From: Thermus sp. LT1-2-5
GTDB lineage: Bacteria > Deinococcota > Deinococci > Deinococcales > Thermaceae
DNA: 64,000 bases
NCBI RefSeq assembly: GCF_040363165.1
Contig: NZ_BSRG01000004.1
Location: 62,001 to 126,000 of the forward strand
Reading direction: 5' to 3'
Every line of letters starts with the position of its first letter. The first letter of the stretch is position 1. The position numbers and the translations under genes are program-made. Under the pieces are notes generated by a model that was given only the letters and a program-made list of their open reading frames with translations, ran no database searches and was not told the DNA's origin. Shown one piece after another: positions 62,619 through 64,000 of this stretch.

Positions 62619-64000
62619 GTGCGGCCCTTTCCTCCCCAAGGCGAGGAGGACTTCGCCCCCTTCTTCCCCGAGGAGCTCCTGCGCCGGGGCCTGGCCTATG
62701 CCCGGGAGGGGCGGGTTCGGCGGGTTTTCCGGGTAGGGGAGCGGCTTTTCGGCGAGGTACAGGGTTCGGCGCCTCTGCCCTACCGGGTGGAGGTGGGGCC
62801 GGGCCTTTCGGGCCGGTGCGAGTGCCCTTACCCGGACTTCCCCTGCAAGCACGCCGCCGCACTTCTTTACGCCTACCTGGAGCGGCAGCCTGAGGACCTT
62901 CGGGCCCGCCTCGAGGCCCTCCCCCCCGAGGAGGCCAAGGCGCTTCTCCTTCGCCTGGCCCGGGTACCCGAGGTGGCCTTCCGCCTCAAGGAGGTCCTGG
63001 CCCCCGAGGAGGCTTTCCGGGAAGGGGTGCGGCGCCTGCGCCAGGCCTTCCGCCTGGGGGAGGGGGAAGAGGAGGTGGAGGCCCTCCTCTTAAGGCTGGA
63101 GGAGGCGGGGAGGGAGGAGGTGGAGGCCTTTTTGGAGGCCCTGGTCCAGGCCCCCTTTGACCCCGAGCCCTACCTGCGGCAGGCCCTGGCCCGCTACCAG
63201 GCCCTTTCGCCCCGCCTTCGGTTCCTCCTGGGGCTTTACCTGCGCTACCCCTCGGAGGCCTTGGGGGAGGCCTTCTTGGAGGCGGCGAAGGGAGCGCCGG
63301 AGGAGGCGCTTTCCCTCCTCAAGGGGCAGGACCCCTCGGGCCTAAAGCGGGCGCTTAGGGCCGAGCTCCTCTTCCGCCTGGGCCGGGAGGAGGAGGGCCT
63401 CGCCGCCCTGAGGGAGGGCCTGGAGGGGGTGGAGGACTACCTCCAGCTGGTGGCGCGCCTTTTGGCCCTGGGCCGCCTGGAGGAGGCCCTCTTCTACGCC
63501 GAGGAGGCTCTGGCCTGGTTCGGCCGGGATCCGAGGCTTCTGCCCCTGCTGGACCTCCTGGTGGCCCACCGGGGCCGGGTGGAGGACCATCGGGCCCGCT
63601 TCGCCATAAGGCCGAACCTCGAGGACTACCTGGCCCTCAAGGCCAAGCTAGGCCGAGGTTTTGCCGAGGAGAGGGCGCGGCTTCTGCGTCAGGTTCAAGA
63701 CCCCACCCTCCTCGCCCAGATCTACCTTCTGGAGGAGGACTGGAAGGGCTTGGAGCGCCTCCTGAAGCGGGCCCCTCCGGAACGCTACCCCGCCTTGGCC
63801 GAGCTTCTGGAGGAAAGGCTTCCCGAGGAGGCCTTTCGCCTCTACCGGGAGGCCGCCTGGCGCTTGGCGGAGGCAGGGGGGAGGGCCCGCTACGAGGAGG
63901 CGGCGCGGCTTTTGCGGCGGGCAGCCCGCCTGGACCCCAAGGGGGCGGAGGAGGCGGCCTTGGCCCTCCTCCGGGCCTACCCCCGCCGCTTTGCCCTGAG
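62619..64000 (+). CDS. SWIM zinc-finger protein, cut by window edge
   Basis: The frame is open from a GTG at 62619 to the window end (460 codons), so the C-terminus is missing. The SWIM motif C-x-C-x(n)-C-x-H is CECPYPDFPCKHAAALLYAYLE near residues 67-88. The rest is a long series of Leu/Ala/Glu-rich helices resembling TPR-like repeats (RALRAELLFRLGREEEGLAALREGL, RLLALGRLEEALFYAEEAL). SWIM proteins are thought to bind DNA or proteins; in bacteria they often stand next to SNF2 helicases, which could lie just beyond the edge. Confidence 0.82.
   Translation, partial: MRPFPPQGEEDFAPFFPEELLRRGLAYAREGRVRRVFRVGERLFGEVQGSAPLPYRVEVGPGLSGRCECPYPDFPCKHAAALLYAYLERQPEDLRARLEALPPEEAKALLLRLARVPEVAFRLKEVLAPEEAFREGVRRLRQAFRLGEGEEEVEALLLRLEEAGREEVEAFLEALVQAPFDPEPYLRQALARYQALSPRLRFLLGLYLRYPSEALGEAFLEAAKGAPEEALSLLKGQDPSGLKRALRAELLFRLGREEEGLAALREGLEGVEDYLQLVARLLALGRLEEALFYAEEALAWFGRDPRLLPLLDLLVAHRGRVEDHRARFAIRPNLEDYLALKAKLGRGFAEERARLLRQVQDPTLLAQIYLLEEDWKGLERLLKRAPPERYPALAELLEERLPEEAFRLYREAAWRLAEAGGRARYEEAARLLRRAARLDPKGAEEAALALLRAYPRRFAL

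Overview
This 64 kb window is a stretch of Thermus chromosome (family Thermaceae, phylum Deinococcota). The DNA is very G+C-rich with third positions dominated by G/C. It carries the complete LysW-dependent alpha-aminoadipate lysine cluster in the known Thermus order, a GH57 branching enzyme whose catalytic residues fall at the T. thermophilus positions (E184, D353), Taq-type carboxypeptidase, Ndx1-type Nudix hydrolase and a GidA-related short FAD protein. I cannot name the species. Apart from the two edge genes, genes are tightly packed: many 4-20 bp overlaps, frequent convergent overlaps, and no gene-free stretch over 300 bp.

Layout. 1-2.5 kb: ferric-iron ABC permease (cut by the window edge) and binding protein. 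2.5-9.2 kb: housekeeping and stress genes (metalloenzyme, DUF981, OsmC, zinc-ribbon coiled coil, MBL hydrolase plus rhodanese, Hsp20, PatB aminotransferase, TrmB). 9.2-15.3 kb: a truncated small-GTPase remnant, a REC/HD-GYP protein, UbiD decarboxylase, YraN, a membrane PASTA protein, a one-domain FAD protein and UppS. 15.3-21.6 kb: the lysine cluster with an attenuator, leader peptide-hcs-lysT-lysU-orfE-lysW-lysX-lysY-lysZ. 21.6-27 kb: GH57 branching enzyme, split NAD synthetase, CoA-binding protein, MutY, GidA-related protein and tRNA-Trp. 27-35 kb: LysM/NlpC hydrolase, nitroreductase, prepilin peptidase, M32 carboxypeptidase, MFS and an ABC-2 exporter. 35-41 kb: MazG, methylglyoxal synthase, ComM, an autoinhibited-type Fic protein, MFS and two EamA exporters. 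41-48 kb: three-gene proton-translocating transhydrogenase, an E2-like protein that looks inactive, M29 aminopeptidase, a second ABC-2 exporter and SRP RNA followed by two perfect DnaA boxes. 48-64 kb: CaiB-type CoA transferase, orphan sugar permease, RarA, a degenerate GGDEF-like membrane protein, a 24-codon gene, TypA, DUF1028, Ndx1, hexapeptide protein, FolE, ROK kinase, M20 peptidase, RlmB, stress protein, LOG/VOC/HAD operon and a SWIM-domain protein cut by the edge.

The most pervasive signal is regulatory. About thirty genes have a TANNNT hexamer ending 6-10 nt (mostly exactly 6) before the start codon, which is the signature of leaderless transcription. It lets several starts be re-assigned and reveals divergent gene pairs whose two -10 boxes overlap within about 20 bp. 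The best-defined regulatory device is the lysine attenuator (promoter, 14-codon leader with Lys-Lys, mutually exclusive antiterminator and terminator). No CRISPR array, IS element, prophage or obvious defence island was seen. The least conventional protein candidates are the E2-like protein, the PASTA protein with a vestigial kinase-like N-terminus, OrfE (a LysW-like ribbon fused to a second ribbon) and the Fic-HTH protein.
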